From the NCBI GenBank assembly GCA_018883805.1, contig JAHLFK010000002.1:1-64000 (forward strand): 64,000 bases of DNA, given 5' to 3'. Of this stretch, positions 62,995 to 64,000 are shown piece by piece. The notes beneath the pieces were generated by a model, which was not told the DNA's origin, made no database searches, and was given only the letters and a program-made list of their open reading frames with translations. Made by a program: the position numbers and the translations under genes. This DNA is from Candidatus Limosilactobacillus merdavium. GTDB lineage: Bacteria > Bacillota > Bacilli > Lactobacillales > Lactobacillaceae. Within the stretch, counting starts at the first letter, position 1; the number at the start of each line of letters is the position of its first letter.

Positions 62995-63312
62995 ATGACT
63001 GTTAAAGTAACTACTGATCAAACTTTTGAACAAGATACTGCTACTGGTGTGACTCTAACTGACTTTTGGGCAACTTGGTGTGGTCCTTGTCGGATGCAAT
63101 CACCTGTAGTTGAGAAGTTATCTGAAGAAATGCCAGACGTTAGTTTTACTAAGATGGATGTTGATCAGAATAAGGAAACTCCACAAGAATTCCAAATTAT
63201 GAGTATTCCAACATTATTGATTAAGAAGGATGGTCAAGTAGTTGATAAGGTAATCGGCTATCACTCAAAGGAACAATTAAAGCAATTGTTGGAACAATAC
63301 ACTAATGACTAA
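62995..63312 (+). CDS. trxA: Thioredoxin
   Basis: DFWATWCGPCRMQSP. Confidence 0.96.
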   Translation: MTVKVTTDQTFEQDTATGVTLTDFWATWCGPCRMQSPVVEKLSEEMPDVSFTKMDVDQNKETPQEFQIMSIPTLLIKKDGQVVDKVIGYHSKEQLKQLLEQYTND

Positions 63313-63342
63313 TTAAATTGCAGCCATTTACGGTTCTAACCC

Positions 63343-63390
63343 AAAAAAGCATCAGGTATTCAAATAAGTCGAATACCTGATGCTTTTGTT
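63343..63390. terminator. trxA / yslB convergent terminator
   Basis: AAAAGCATCAGGTATTCaaataagtcGAATACCTGATGCTTTT. Confidence 0.85.
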
Positions 63391-63428
63391 AATTATGAAA
63401 AGAGTTCAGTTAATTTCCAAATTCACTA

Positions 63429-63980
63429 TTATTTTTCTTTACGCGAATTTTTCTTTTTCTTACTCTTTTTATCTTTCTTGGGTTTATCGTCGGTTGATTG
63501 ATGATTATGTAGATCAAGGAAGGTTACCAATTCGGTCCGCTCACTGTCTGCATCGCTTTGTGGATCGCTCTTGACTTTGATTAAAATACTATCCTTTTTT
63601 CGCTCAATGATTTCAGCTTCAGAGATAGTCATCAACTGAAATTCAATCTCTTGAGCGATGAAGCCTAATTCTAAACCGAAGGAAGTCTGTTCATCATTTT
63701 GGGCAATTCGTTCTTGAACAATTTGGCCACCTAATCGCCATAGTTGGCTAGTTGCTGTTTTCTTTTGTAAGGAAAGTTCACCAAAACCGAGTTGACTAGT
63801 AATTAATTGTAAATCCTCAAGCGAGCCAACGGGGAACTGTCGGGCTACGTCCTTTCCAATCCAATATAGCATTTCGTCGGTCTCTTTTCCGAGAATTGCT
63901 GGCAGAATAACGTCACGTAAGCTCCCATTCATTAATCCCCGGTTACTGTTTAATAATGAATCGTATAACTTTTGGCTCAT
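63429..63980 (-). CDS. YslB family (DUF2507) protein with Lys-rich C-terminus
   Basis: YslB-like sequence; tail KKDKKSKKKKNSRKEK. Confidence 0.8.
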   Translation of the reverse strand: MSQKLYDSLLNSNRGLMNGSLRDVILPAILGKETDEMLYWIGKDVARQFPVGSLEDLQLITSQLGFGELSLQKKTATSQLWRLGGQIVQERIAQNDEQTSFGLELGFIAQEIEFQLMTISEAEIIERKKDSILIKVKSDPQSDADSERTELVTFLDLHNHQSTDDKPKKDKKSKKKKNSRKEK

Positions 63981-64000
63981 TAATTTAATACTCCTTTTGA

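Noticed and set aside
1-64000. CRISPR arrays, prophage or IS elements
   Set aside because: No regularly spaced direct repeats, transposase, integrase or phage structural genes seen; gene order is housekeeping throughout.

Overview
This 64 kb window is a dense, mostly +-strand stretch of a low-GC Lactobacillaceae chromosome. It looks Limosilactobacillus reuteri-like (inference from the Ddl active site, the short 6-phosphogluconate dehydrogenase, cydABCD and gene order). It is largely conserved housekeeping sequence: metNIQ, ddl, uspA, rarA, rpsD, ezrA/iscS/thiI, valS, cydABCD-ndh, folC-radC-mreBCD, a histidine-type ABC transporter, a YfmF/YfmH M16 pair, rodZ-pgsA-cinA-recA-rny, mutS-mutL-ruvAB, yajC, gnd, nrnA-like, cshB, alaS, ireB-ruvX-DUF1292, cvpA-mutS2-trxA and yslB. 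I saw no prophage, transposase, CRISPR array, tRNA or rRNA gene. The most interesting signals are: (1) a gene directly after ruvB encoding a TGT-fold protein that keeps the zinc-site cysteines and histidine but has lost the aligned catalytic and substrate-binding residues, i.e. an apparent TGT pseudoenzyme with no queA next to it; (2) a partially double T-box leader (one Stem I with a His CAC specifier, two antiterminator/terminator modules) ahead of the hisXYZ-type transporter; (3) an alaS leader with a T-box antiterminator but no recognisable canonical Stem I; (4) a likely 6S RNA next to rarA; (5) a structured element between yaaA and rpsD; (6) a short dispersed AAAGAGGTCGAG repeat; (7) a Ddl with the D-Ala-D-Lac-type Phe; (8) a radC Shine-Dalgarno buried in a long hairpin.
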